A stretch of 64,000 bases of DNA from Gigaspora rosea (GCA_003550325.1 QKWP01000231.1:342392-406391); one strand, 5' to 3'; numbered from the stretch's first letter, positions 47,543-59,400 are shown. The notes: generated from the sequence alone by a model not told the origin. Translations and numbers: made by a program.

Positions 47543-48916
47543 TTAAAAATGAAATGTAACATTCGTGAAATGGCAATTATTAAAAATAGATCGTTGATTT
47601 TGAAATTCTCCTTGAACCATATTTATATCTTGAGCGACAGTATTGGTATTACTATTAACATGTAATCCTGTAATTTCAGGTATAGTGGAAGAAACTTGAT
47701 TTATCTTGTTTGAATTTCTCAATGGCTCAATATTAGATGGTTCAATAGTACCGATCAAAGTTTTTATTGTATTAATTTGTTGATGTTCATTAACGCTCTT
47801 ATATGCACATACTCCTTGTACACTTTTATAACCTGTAAAGTTCATAATTGCATCTTCTGGTACATCAGCATCTTGAAGAATTTGAGCCGCAGTTTTTCTA
47901 CAAGAATGGTTTGTTAAAATTCCTTCAGGAAGCTTAACTTTAATTTTTTGCCCAATATCTTTCATAAAATTTCCAACCCTGTTTATGACACAATAATTTT
48001 TAGAATACCAACTACCAGTATCTCGCCAATTCAAGTTTGGATGTAAATAAAAATTGCTAGGAGCATCAGAAGGACGTTTGGAAATATATTTCATAAAATC
48101 ACTAATGGGACCAAAAGTACCAGGTGGATCAGGTGGTAAGTGAATTTGATGTGCATCACCTCCTTGAATTCCTCGCTAATTATTCTTACTACGGTATCGG
48201 TAAAATAAAATGCTGCCATCAGATTGAATCTGAAATTGATTGATTTGGAGTATATAATGCTCTCCACCTCTGCATGCAAAAATAGTCGCGATACGGAAAA
48301 AAACTCTATACAATAAACCTTGAGGTGTTTTAGGATCCAAGAATTCATCATCTAGAATTTCTTTTACTTGTTAAGCTGTTAATGCCATCGATCCTTCCTT
48401 TTCACCCAACCCTTTCTCTTGTAAATCTTTCATTTTACCATTTAAAATATCATACAAATTCGGAAATTGATATTTGTCATGCAAGTTAAAACCACGAATT
48501 GCTCCATTTTTACTAATGTATCTATTAATTCCATCGATAGCTTGCTTAATAGTTGTGGCCTTATATTCGTTACCATCTTTCTTAGTCATTTGCGCAACAT
48601 ATTCACATAATTGTTGCTCAATAAGATGAGGATCTTAGATCGATTCAAGTGGTGTAACATAATTATATTGATTACGAAATTCTTCAAACTTCTTCATCCA
48701 GTTTTGTGAAGACTTTTCCATATTGCAAACTGCAGCTTTTTTCCTGTAAAAATCCAGTTTTTGTTCTATTTCAGACCTTGGTGTACTGGTATCAGAATTT
48801 AACACAGAGCTTGTACTTTCTTCAGAAATACTTTCGGGAGTATAAGTGCATGCACTCGTAAAAATAGGAACTACTGTGTTATGAAAGTCTTTCTTTTTTT
48901 GACGTCGGTTTGGCAT
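47543..48916 (-). pseudogene. Crypton/DUF3504-like tyrosine recombinase, three in-frame stops
   Basis: One continuous minus-strand frame runs from MPNRRQKKK (ATG at 48916) to the TAA at 47543, about 457 codons without a frameshift. It is interrupted only by TAA at 48637-48635, TAA at 48373-48371 and TAG at 48178-48176; each would be Gln if its T were C. Motifs of the YR superfamily: first Arg in TIFACRGGEHY, then LTNHSCRKTAA (H-X2-R), then TGYKSVQGVCAYK with the presumed nucleophilic Tyr; the usual GH is GY here. The N-terminal third is Ser/Thr/Lys-rich, and the middle (KATTIKQAIDGINRYISKNG) fits a SAM-like core-binding domain. Related proteins cut and rejoin DNA through a 3'-phosphotyrosine. 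As sequenced it is inactive unless the stops are read through. Confidence 0.75.
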
Positions 48917-48989
48917 TTTTAAGAAAGAAAAGTCAAAAGAGAAAATATCAGTGGGAAAATCACGGACGTTAGAATCCAGGGGATAAAAC

Positions 48990-49126
48990 AGATATTTAAT
49001 GTCAGCCTCGATATCATGCGTCATCACGGGGCAGTCATCATGCGTCAGTGCGGCTGCGCTGCACTGACGCATGATAAATGACCGCCCCGTAATTATGCAT
49101 GATATCGAGGCTGACATTAAATATCT
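48990..49126. repeat. GC-rich fold-back upstream of the recombinase
   Basis: AGATATTTAATGTCAGCCTC, GATATCATGCGTCATCACGG and ATCATGCGTCAGTGCGGCTG pair with their inverses; the 137-bp block is one near-perfect palindrome centred at about 49058. It lies 74 bases upstream of the recombinase start, where a promoter, 5'UTR or recombinase site would be. Confidence 0.8.
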
Positions 49127-49739
49127 ATTACTTATTTCGCTTTGCCAAAGATTGATGCCCCATTTATTGGTCAAAATGACGTAATTACTATTGTCAGATG
49201 CAAACAAACATCAGATGATCTGTGTTACACCTGATCAAGCAATTTGATTGGGTGATACAAAGATCAATATTTGTTTACAAGGACTGGTCCAGGACCAGCA
49301 TTTTACTTACTTACGCAGGTAATACAAACCAAAAAAGGGAATCTGATTTTGTAAATAAACTAAGTACGCGAGATAAAATTTAGGGTTAGGGCCTTAACGC
49401 TAGAGGCTATAGGGTTAGGTGATGCCTAATATAAGTAAAATTTCATTCCGAAAAATATTAGTTTTTGCGTATTTTCGCCTTTTTCTTCTTTTACGCGTGT
49501 TCGAATTCTTCATCGGGCTGATCCGGAATAGTCAAAATTTGCACTCTCCGATTGGCTATTTTCTCTCCAGGAGCTTGTATTACTCGCACAAATAAGTGGA
49601 TGCCAGGACCGGTCCTTTCAATGGTCCCACAGTCCTTATCGGTTCCGGTCTGGAACCGGTCCAGACTGGTCTTTTTCAGGACCGAGTGCATCCCTAATAT
49701 CAACTCTATTTTACTAGCCCATTTTTCAAATTTTCTTAT

Positions 49740-50000
49740 TTGAGGATCGTCTAAAGCAGAGTAGAATCACGTGAAATCTGACCAATAAAATTATAGAATT
49801 TTTGATGATCTTTGGCAAAATAAAACAAAAAAAAAGCAAAAAACCTGAAAAATTCAAAAAATGTCAGCTAAACCTATCTTGATGGATTAATTAAAAATGA
49901 TAGGAAGGCAATTTTGTTTATATATAACTATTTAAACCCTATCTAACCCTAATATAAAATGATTCTAATTCTAAAGTTAATTTAATAAAAAATATTGACA
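49740..50000. repeat. Dispersed repeat with CCCTAA core, copy 2
   Basis: Collinear with 41480-41720 (see that entry). It lies between the two hAT-type elements. Confidence 0.5.
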
Positions 50001-50023
50001 CTGGCACTATAGCAACCCAAAAC

Positions 50024-51651
50024 CAGGGTACAAAATGGGCCGGGCCAAACCCAGAAATTTGTAGGCCGGGCCGGGCTTGGGCCTAAATCGGGCTCAAAAT
50101 TTTAAACCTATAATCTTGTGGGCCAGGCCTGAATTGGGCCCACTAAGTACTAGGCCCAGAACGGGCTTTTATATTCATACTCGGTTGGGCCCAATGGGCC
50201 TAGTATATAATAATTTTTTTTTTGGACAAATTTGATTGGTATAAAGACATATAAGATCATGTACTATATCAACGATAAGGGAGTTAATACTGTAATACAG
50301 TGTTAATATATATCATTAAGTGAGGAACTACATAGAGTAAGAAGTATAACATTGGTCGCTAATTTTTTTTAAAAAAGCCAAGTTAGTAAGTTTGGTGTGC
50401 GCAATAAAGCAAATACTATGTATGTACTTATCTGTTAGTTAAAAAAATTAGACAAGTTAAATAGAAAAAAAAAACTTCATATCTTTTTGGACCGGACTGG
50501 ATAAAGGCACTAAAAAAGTATACTTAAGGTAATTTATACAACTCAAGAGAGTTCTTTTGTAAAAGTATATTTCTATATTTTAAAAATATAAAAATTAGGA
50601 TTTAACAATGAGCTCTTTTATTAGGAAAATGAACAAAGATATCCTTCTGTTGCATCTATAGCAAGAGATATTCTTGTGGTCCCAGTAACTTCCATAGCTT
50701 CCGAATCAGTAAGTAAAGTCCTGTTATACGATACTAAAAAAAAAAAGGAAAAATAGGACCTCAATCATATGATCGAGGTCCTATTTTCCCTTTGTATTAT
50801 TCAAAGTTAATATATGTTATTTATTCAGGTATTTAGTGCAGCAGGAAGAATTGTCAACGATTATCGATTTAACCTATCCCGAAACTATTGAGACACTGAT
50901 TTGTGGTCAAAATTGGTTGAAATATGCAGAAGAATGAGGCTGGATATACTAGAGTGGTATAGAGTTAGAACTAGTAGCTATTTTTGTTTTATATTTAAAA
51001 GCAATTAAACTAATCTTTGCTTCTAACTTTTCAAACGTTTGTATTAGAAGGTAACGCAGAGCATTTGAGGTCATTGCTCTTATTATAGAATTAGTGTTAA
51101 CAAAGATGATTATAGTAATCAAGTCTTTGAATGATATATTTAGCAGTTAATTGGACGAAAATGCAAAGAATTTAAGTGAAACCTTTTTTTTTTATATGAT
51201 TAGAGTTTAGAATTGTATAAAAAAAATTTTTTTGAGCCTTAAAAGCTAAATTTACTAAATACAGGCTTTTAAATTTTCGCATATTAAATGTTTTAGAATT
51301 TTTTTTTAATTTCAAAATTGAAATTCTGGTTTAAGTATTTAAAATAAGATATTCAAGTTAGTGACTATTTACTATTTATTTGCATGAAAATGAATTAATC
51401 TAAGAGCTTTTTTTAATTTTGGTTGTATTGCAAAAAATTAGAGCTTTAGATTACACATATTACAAGTTTTTTTATAGAAATTATTAATTGGCGTAATAAA
51501 TTACGGGCCAGGCCCAAGCCAACCTAATTTAAAATAAACCCGGCCCGGGACCCACTATTCCGGGCTTTTTTTTTTTGGGCTGGGCTTGGGCTCAAAAATT
51601 TTTTTCAGGCTTGGGTTTTTTTTAGTAAAGCCCGGCCCATTTCGTACCCTA
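50024..51651 (+). mobile_element. hAT element with perfect 8-bp TSD
   Basis: CAGGGTACAAAATGGGCC at the left and TAGGGTACGAAATGGGCC (right, reverse complement) are TIRs; CCCAAAAC flanks both ends exactly (50016-50023 and 51652-51659). Long GGGCC/GGCCC-rich subterminal arms follow on both sides. The interior retains a hAT transposase C-terminus at 50625-50937. The 1,628-bp element is non-autonomous. Confidence 0.85.
50625..50937 (+). pseudogene. hAT transposase dimerisation-domain remnant
   Basis: ENEQRYPSVASIARDILVVP followed by TSIASES, then after an intron (50709-50828, GTAAGT...TTCAG) VFSAAGRIVNDYRFNL and, after a one-base shift, PETIETLICGQNWLKYAEE and TGA. This is the conserved C-terminal hAT dimerisation domain (SE-VFS-AG-R pattern and final CGQNWL). 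The N-terminal catalytic core is absent. A palindrome (50747-50789) lies inside the intron. Confidence 0.8.
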
Positions 51652-51654
51652 CCC

Positions 51655-54600
51655 AAAACCAATATACACAAATCCAACAAAACTATCATATCAAAGGAAG
51701 CATGTATATTTGGTAAATAGTTAAGTTAAGCTTCAGTACTGCTTCAGTCATCAATACTTCAGAAGTAACTCTCTATTACAACAACCACAGTATTCACAAT
51801 ACATCTAAATACTGAAAACACAACCATAGCAGTCTCAGTATATTGAGAAACAGCCAGATAACGTAATGGTATAATCACATGCACAAGCAATACATATGAA
51901 AGTTTTATTTAGTAAAGTCAACCCCCTCTATAATCACACATTTTGTTTACTTAAGAACTTTTTAAAAAATGTGCTTATAAAGAGGTTGTTATTATATAGA
52001 GATGGTTTTTTATATATTTAATAGTAATTTGTTTTTGAGTACTAAACTTGATAAGAAGGAGCATTTTATATGATGTGATTATAGAGGGTGACTATAGAGA
52101 AGGTTGACTATAGTAGATTGTTAGTTTATTTAGTGAATATAGAGGTAACAGGAAATGGTTTTATAATTATTGATCATCAACAATAATATTTCTCTAGAGT
52201 TTAATTAATTATACTAAACTATAGATTCTATTGCTACCTCTTAAAGCTACTAAAGCTTCTATCACTACTTTAGTACATAAACTACTGATATCACTGATAG
52301 TACTGATATCACTTTTATTTATTAAATGATTAAAAGGACTTTTAGAACTTTTTAAGATATTTAGATACTATTTAGATCTTTAGTACTAGTAAACCTAATA
52401 TTAGTAACTGATTATTATAACTGAATTGATAAATCAATACTATGCTATCTTGATTACTACATGCTTCCAGATACATCCTGCAGCTCATATTTTTCTCCAC
52501 TCAAGATTAAGTTTTACAAGACCATCATCTTCTTCATCAGAGCACTTCAAAAAACATTCTACTAGAGTTGAAGATTCTAGTATATGGGTGAGTATAGGAC
52601 AGCTTCTTTTGTTAAGTTCTTTATATATTGATATTTAACTAACTTTTTTACTACTATTATCTTTTTATCTCTTTTACATAAGCAGTTCAGAATCTTGATT
52701 TTCAAAATATATACTTTTAGTAGCTCATTCTTCTATTCTGTTTCTATTTTTGCAAACCCTTGTATGACTTGCCCAGAAGTGGCATCACATATCAGGTCTT
52801 GTTCAGGTAAAATTGCTTCATCTCCTTTTTACTTTATCTTCTTTTTTACTTGAATTGCTATTGATTTGCTTTAACAATTTGTTAGCTCTTTTTTGTAGGC
52901 TTTTTTAAAACTAAATTTATTTCATTCATAGAATCCTTTAGGATTGAATTGGCTAGTTGAATTGCCATTTTTGATATGTTCAATATTATGTTCATCTACT
53001 TTAATCTTAATTTTGTCTCAATCTATTTTTTACACTCACAATATAAGGTCTCTTTTTTCAAAATCTCTACTTCAGATCTTATAATAATATAATATGCTAT
53101 ATAAAAGATCCCTCCATATATTAGACTCTCTTATTTTTTACTAATTGTTTTTTTTTTACTAATTAATTTTTTGGTAGAATGTAACAACCCAGGTCAATTA
53201 TATAGCATATTACAGTACATTTTCTATTTTTTTTCTTCTTCTGATTCAACTCATTTAGATTCAAAAACTGAGCTTCTTTGCTTCATTAGTACAGTCTACT
53301 TCTTTCTCTTTACTATTACTTTTATTTTTTGCTAGGGTTGAAATTCTTTGAACTTTGCAAGTTCTGTTTTCTTAGGTTCTTTGCTTTTTTCTTTTATTAA
53401 TACTTGTTTATATTTTAGAACTCTTCAACTTTCTTTATTTATAATTCATAGAAGTGATCCAGTTCTGTTTTCTTGGCCAGCCTCTCTACTCTATCATTCT
53501 CTTCTTTAAATAACATTTTACAATATGTTTCATCTAAGGCTTTATTATCTAAAATTTCTTTTTTACCAGATACATTACCTTCAATGCATTTTTTGCTTAG
53601 AAGCCTCTTACTATATTCATATTCTTTTAGTAGCCTATCCCAGAGTTATATATTATATTCAATTTATTATCTTTAGTAGATTTCAAACTTTATTTAAAAT
53701 TTTATATGCCATCTTTTTTTATATCAAACCCACTTATTTTTGCCTTTACAGAATTGTCTATTTCCTTCAAGATTTTAAATAAGTTTCTTGGCCAATTCCA
53801 GTGCAAAAGCACTGCATTTAACAACTAATTCTTTTAGGAGTTGGTCCAGAGGAAATTTTTCCTTTTCAGAAATTAGTGCATTATTTTAAGAGGTGATTTC
53901 AGAACATAACAAGTATCATGTATCTTGGTAGTTATGCTTTTCTACTTTGTTGTAAAAACTTTTGAGCTTTTGTTCTTAGTAACTTAGATCTGAGTTTGTA
54001 TAATTTCAACAATATTTCACTAAAATAAATATATAATATATAAAGCAAATTTTAAAAATTTACAATATATAAAAGTAATATTTGATAAATTTCTATATAT
54101 TAGAGTTTTTGGGGTCCTAGTTCTGTTATCTAATAGGTTTGCACCAAGATATACTACTTTTTTAATTTGGTTTTTTTGAGAATAGTTTTTGTAGTATATA
54201 GAACAGAAATATTGTAGTAAATAGTTTTGGCAAGCACATTTTGGTTTGGGGTGTGTTATAGCAACTTATATGCCTCTCTCATCATTAAACAAATTTATAT
54301 CTACTAGCATTTTTGACATAATGTTTAAGGTTTGAAGAATATGCTCATCATTGAGATTATAGTTTTAAAAGCCTTATCAATGATTTTTTAGAACTTTGCA
54401 GCTTGTTCCATGGTAATTAATAAGAATAATTTCATATATTCTTCATCCGGTTTTCTTATATCTGGGTCTTAATTAACTATACAATTTCTTTTTTTACTTT
54501 TTGAATATAAAGCCTTTTTTCTATACATTTTTAGAATGATTTACTAATTTGAAATGTTTTTGTGTATGTATAGCAGGACTTTTTTACTTAAAATATTAAC

Positions 54601-55080
54601 TGTGTTTTATTTCTATTTATTATTTCTTGAGGTGGGCCATATGCTAATTTTGTTTTTTCTTTTAACAAACTAATTAGTTGGACACAGTTTGTCAACTAAA
54701 ATTCTAGCTAGTACATTGCTTTAATTGTTGGATACTTTGGATGCAGTATTTCTCTTGTTTATTGTACTAGTTCATTAGTATCTTTGCTAATTTAATTTCT
54801 TTTTTTTCAAATTTTATAGTTACTACCAAAATAACACTGATGCTACAGATCAATACAAAAGTATTATACACCAAACTAACAAAACAAGACAATTGCATGT
54901 TATATTTGGTGAGTGAATAAGTTAAGGCTTCAGTTATCAATACTTTAGAGGTAATTCTCTATTACAATAACCACAATATCTTCAATATATTAGAACGCTA
55001 GAAACAACAACTATAGCAGTCTTAATACATTGAGAAAACGCTATATAGCATAACTGTATAATCATCAAAACAGACAAAAG
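51655..55080 (-). mobile_element. Degenerate minus-strand retroelement between diverged direct repeats
   Basis: About 230 bp at 51655-51890 (TATACACAAATCCAACAAAA, ATATTTGGTAAATAGTTAAG, TCTCTATTACAACAACCACA, ATAGCAGTCTCAGTATATTG) recurs in the same orientation at 54860-55080 with roughly the same landmarks. Direct repeats flanking about 3 kb resemble LTRs. On the minus strand the interior yields Lys/Glu-rich protein-like runs in shifting frames (for example KEYEYSKRLLSKKC and KEENDRVERLAKKTELDH at about 53460-53640, DIRKPDEEYMKLF near 54450). No RT, integrase or RNase H was recognised. The small plus-strand frames at 52426, 53473 and 53525 are shadows. Confidence 0.4.
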
Positions 55081-55114
55081 ACTGTACTACTATACCACTT
55101 AGTAGTAGATTGTT

Positions 55115-55152
55115 AGTCAAGCTTGACCATTGACCGGTCCGTGCCAACCCTG
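55115..55152. mobile_element. Orphan hAT-like terminus
   Basis: The reverse complement reads CCAGGGTTGGCACGGACCGG then TCAATGGTCAAGC, typical of a hAT TIR with CGGACCGG subterminal sequence. No partner end was found in the window. Confidence 0.35.
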
Positions 55153-58100
55153 GTTTTATTACAAAAAATGATCATGTGATACAAAACATATGATGGCCAG
55201 TGTATATATCTCCTTAAAAATTCAATAAACTTTGAATATCTAGCACTATTTGGACTGGAATGTATCCAACAAGTACAATATGAAAGGCATAATTCCGGAG
55301 TTTATATTCTGCCAATCAAGGTTGCTTTTGCAAGCAACAATTTTTTTTACTTACTGCGTAAAAATTGGATACAATATCAAGTAGTATGATCGAATTGATA
55401 AGTTACCGCAGAATTAAATAAATTGTTGGTATCAAAAAGTATCAAATACTTATCGATTCTTCATTGGCAATTTTTTCCATCGTCCTAGAATTTTGAAATC
55501 AGTTGTAATAACGATATGATTTTAAAAATAAAGTTGATCAGCTTTAAACAAAGCCGTTATAATTTATTCAAAAATAATTTTACATTTTGGGTTCATTAAA
55601 AATGAGTCAACTTTGTAATAAATTTTAAAAGCTTCAATATTATATTTTTGAGTTTCGGATTATAGTTTTGAGTTTCGGATTATAGTTTCGGGGTTTCGTG
55701 TTTCAGAGTTTCGATTTTTTTTGAAAAAATCCGAAACTAGTTTCGTATTAGAACCCTTTCGAAATTAGTTTCGGGTAGGTTTCATCTTTGATACTAACAT
55801 TAAGCCGGAAAATCACATGACCGGAAATCGATCCTACGCCATGTCAATTTCGATCAAATATTGGATTTGACGACCAAATTTTAGCTTAATTTCATAAATC
55901 GCCGTGATGTAAAAAATTTAATTTTGCATTAAAATATAGCGAAAATAAAGTTAAAGCATAAATTATATAAATTTAAAAATTTCAATGAGTAATTCCATCC
56001 ATAATTTTAAAACGTATGTGCTCAAAGTGCCCATATCTTTAAGGAGCGGAAAGTTTTATAATGAGCTCTCCTCCCTTCTGCACAATGATTTTATACACTA
56101 GTGATTGTTCAAAGTGAAACTATCCTGATACTGGCAAACTCTTATTACTCGCAATCAGCATCCAACAAAACAGATACGCAACCAAATTTGGCTATAATAC
56201 TAGGCGGTGTTTTGTGTCTGAAGCCTACAATTATCATTAACGCTAGGGTGCTCATAAATAAAGATATATGAGGTGTTGCGTATTAAAACAGCATTTAAAT
56301 GATAGTAATACATATAAAATTTTTTATTTCAAGTCATTTTGTGGATCTTTTTACTATACAACTAGCTCTTATTACTTAGGCCGTTCGAAGTTGATTCTTC
56401 GGTTAACAACAATGATGAGTCAATTTCATTGGTTGATGTAAATCAGGTGTTGGCAAGAGTCATCTGACGTTTGGATTGGTTGTTCATTTTTCGGGGGAGA
56501 CTTCAGCACCGAAAAATTAGCCTTATGACAAACTTTTTTTTTTTGAATAGATATCTATTCAAAAAATCAAATAAAATAAAATTTCAAAAACTTGTAAAAG
56601 AGTCTGTTTTCTGCTTTAACTCTGTATTATTTATTATTGAATACAACTAAAGGTACAATTTTTGAGCAAATATATAATTTTTTTTATACCTTATTTTTTC
56701 TAAACAATAACTTCTTTTCTATAATTATATTGTTAAAGAATTTACTAATTATAAATCGATTGAATCGAAAAAAATCTCACTATTACATTAAATTACACAA
56801 AGTACTCTAATTAAATTAGAATTATTATATAATATTATATAGTATTACGCCTCCTGACGTCCCTCATTAGAAGGGTTTTAAAAAAAAAAAATAAAAAAAA
56901 ATTATACAGCGAAGCAGCCAATAACTGTTATTATTGGAATGTTGTGGCAATTGCATAATGATATGCGTGATCACGTTTTATTGTAACACGGCATTCGCTT
57001 AATCTAAATTTTTTATATAAATTTTTTACGGTTAACTTTTTCTCCTTCACTTTTGATTTTCTTTTTCTCTCTTTAGCTCTGTTTCTTTTTTTTACCTACA
57101 CAAAACGAACCCTGTCTTCATTCAAAAAAAAACATCCATATAAACCCAAATATCGCAAGCCAACTAATGACGAAATAGATGAAACAAATAATGTATCATT
57201 CCTGCGAACACTTGAAAAGCCTCGACAAAATAGGATTTTAGCAACATGGCAGTATAATATCGTTATGATATGACTAAATTATTAAAATTATTACGAACAA
57301 GAAAGAATACAATTCGTATGAAGAATTCATAACGAACATAATGTAATTCTCAAGAATAAGCAACAGTCATTAATAAATGAAAATAATTTTTAAGTAAACA
57401 TGCAATTTTAACAGTATCAAATCTTCAATCCTCGTATCAGTTCATTCAACTTTAAAAGATTCTTTGATGGCGAATCTTATATCGTATTCAGCATTATCAC
57501 ATTCAAGATTATCGAATTTAGAACTATCACATTCAAAAACCATCGCATTTGAAACCATTAATTATATTTGGGTTATAAAGACTAAAAAAAGAAAAAATAA
57601 TTAAAAAATAATTAATTCATGTAATTAAAATATAACAATAACAATAGAACCAAATAATTAGAACCAAATAAATCTGAGTGCAAAATTTTAAGTTGGTGAA
57701 TTTGCACAAGTTATCTAGACAAACAAATCGTGGAACTATTTTAAGTGTATTATACCAAATAACTCGAGTTATTTGAGTAATTTGGTGAACCCGTTCATAG
57801 TAGGATACCGGATAGTTATTATCATCCACAATAATTTTTCGACCCTAAATCATGTTTGATTTTATTAGTTTGGTGATCACCCTAATTAAACGTTAAGTAT
57901 ATCGGCGGATTTGAGGGATTGAATCTAAATTGTTAAATCCAAGGACCCTAATTTAGACACATTGCAGAAAACTCATGAGTGTTTCGTGGCCAATTTCATG
58001 AATCGTCACGCTGCAAAGATAATTATCATGTATTAATTTATTGAAATTTCTTACTGATTCTAAATATACACAATTATTTTCTGTACATCATGAAGCATAC

Positions 58101-58639
58101 GATGAGCTATCCAAGAGACGCACCGTTAATAATGATCGGACAATGGACAACTTAACATGTGTCATGTGTATGTAGGCAGGCATGTTTTCCAAAATTACGG
58201 GTTGATTTATTACTGTTTTGTGTTAATTTATGCATTAAAATCGGTATTTTTAATGTACGTAGCTTTGGTATCCTTACTCGGCTATTAAGTTGTTCGTTAC
58301 CCTCCAGACAATTATACGAATCAATGTAGTATTTTACAAAGGGGGCAGTATTTTACTTATGCAGGATAATTTGTTGCATTGACGGTATTAAAAAAGTCGA
58401 CATTGTAACATTGTTGAATTTTAAAAACAATGACAACTCATTTAGCTGACATCATGCCAAATGACAATTTATTAAAATATATACCTGCAGCTAATAAAAT
58501 ACTAGCTCTAACCCTATGCAATGTCGGCTAAATGAACTTTCGTGAAATGACTATCGGTGAAATAAGCAGTACCGCATATCGCATATGGATTTAAAAAAAA
58601 AAAAAAAAAAGACAATTGTTTCAGATGAGTTCAAAAACT
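55153..58639. other. Long spacer with repeat fragments and one coding-like patch
   Basis: A GAGTTTCGGATTATAGTTTT-type unit is repeated at 55648-55690 and GTTTCGG words continue to 55790. A TTAGGCCGTTCGAAGTTGAT block at 56376 resembles a broken Harbinger-like MITE end. At about 57108-57273 a frame reads HPYKPKYRKPTNDEIDETNN then VSFLRTLEKPRQNRILATWQ; it looks like an exon but has no ATG, splice context or family I recognise. The 70-codon minus frame at 57617 is palindrome-derived. No gene is supported. Confidence 0.35.
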
Positions 58640-58648
58640 TATAAAAGG
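58640..58648 (+). promoter_or_regulatory. TATA box of the Gly/Met-rich secreted protein gene
   Basis: TATAAAAGG lies 165 bases upstream of the ATG at 58813, followed by a pyrimidine-rich leader (58700-58760). Confidence 0.55.
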
Positions 58649-58812
58649 ACGGTATACTTTAATTAACTTATTATCAGTTTCAAAAAGATCCCTTCTTCAG
58701 TAATAAATAATTCAATCCCTTTTTCTTAATCAAAAGAACAAACCTCTTTTTTTTTTTAGATTTGTTCTTTTCGAACCCTAAATTATATTCCACCTTTACC
58801 GTACCATCAGCT

Positions 58813-59400
58813 ATGAATTTCAAAAATCCTGCTCATTTTATTTTCTTAATCTCATTATGTCTTATATTTATCGGATTCATTGCTCCGATATCAGCCATGC
58901 CTTTCCATCTTGCTATTGGAAAAGTCACTTCATCCATTAAACAATCCAAACGCAACATCTATTATAAGCGTGAAGACAACGAAAAAGAACATAAAAGTTC
59001 AGAAGAAGATTGTGAAGAAGAACATGAAAAAGGACCTAAAGATGTGACAAAAGATTTTGATGAAAAACCTGAAAGAGAACTTGAAGACTACGAAGAAAAC
59101 GTTAAAAGAGAAGCATTAGTTGGAGGACTTGAATCATTTCTAGGTGGAGGTAAAGGTCACGGTGGAGGTGGAATGGGAGGAATGGGAGGAATGGGAGGCG
59201 GAATGGGAGGCGGAATGCAAGGTGGAATGGGAGGCGGAATGCCAGGCGGAATGATGGGCGGAATGGGAGGCGGAATGCCAGGCGGAATGATGGGCGGAAT
59301 GGGAGGCGGAATGATGGGCGGAATGGGAGGCGGAATGCCAGGCGGAATGGGAGGCGGAATGATGGGTGGAATGGGAGGCGGAATGGGAGGCGGATATTGA
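58813..59400 (+). CDS. Secreted Gly/Met-rich repeat protein with Kex2 sites
   Basis: A single exon of 195 residues. The start is the first ATG (MNFKNPAHF); upstream in-frame codons begin only with TTG. Residues 1-33 are a strong signal peptide (FIFLISLCLIFIGFIAPISA). KR dibasic sites, the usual Kex2 cleavage signal, follow at SIKQSKR, YYKR and ENVKR. Between them lies a very acidic, Glu/Lys-rich segment (about residues 55-112). The C-terminal 75 residues are nearly all Gly and Met in units such as GGMGGGM and PGGMMGGM, encoded by repeats of GGAGGCGGAATG. Product likely exported and proteolytically processed; a cell-wall, matrix or secreted-peptide role is possible but unproven. The protein ends GGGY at TGA, but the +1 frame continues with another KR site (see 59393-59506). 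Confidence 0.8.
   Translation: MNFKNPAHFIFLISLCLIFIGFIAPISAMPFHLAIGKVTSSIKQSKRNIYYKREDNEKEHKSSEEDCEEEHEKGPKDVTKDFDEKPERELEDYEENVKREALVGGLESFLGGGKGHGGGGMGGMGGMGGGMGGGMQGGMGGGMPGGMMGGMGGGMPGGMMGGMGGGMMGGMGGGMPGGMGGGMMGGMGGGMGGGY

Larger units (their letters stand above)
46921..49696 (-). mobile_element. hAT-ended element carrying a tyrosine recombinase gene
   Basis: The termini TAGGGATGCACCGGTCC (left) and TAGGGATGCACTCGGTCC (right, reverse complement) are inverted repeats, followed inward by GGTCC/GGACC-rich subterminal sequence. ATATCAAC flanks both ends exactly (46913-46920 and 49697-49704), a perfect 8-bp TSD as made by hAT transposases. Yet the only recognisable gene inside (47543-48916, minus) is a Crypton/DUF3504-like tyrosine recombinase; no hAT transposase, BED finger or dimerisation domain was found. 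The right subterminal part also holds a GC-rich fold-back (48990-49126) and a GTTAGGGCC/GGGTTAGG core near 49380-49425. The 351-bp MITE at 15194 shares both ends. Confidence 0.8.

Noticed and set aside
48091-48351. 86-codon minus-strand frame inside the recombinase
   Set aside because: Off-frame; the continuous recombinase frame runs through this interval.
47543-48916. Stop codons read as Gln by a variant genetic code
   Set aside because: Host genes here (lectins, oxidase, Gly/Met-rich) end normally at TAA or TGA and encode Gln with CAA/CAG, so decay by transition is simpler; kept only as an alternative in the findings.
57617-57829. 70-codon minus-strand frame
   Set aside because: Lacks an ATG at its listed start and overlaps a local inverted repeat (CAAATAACTCGAGTTATTTG); no family match.
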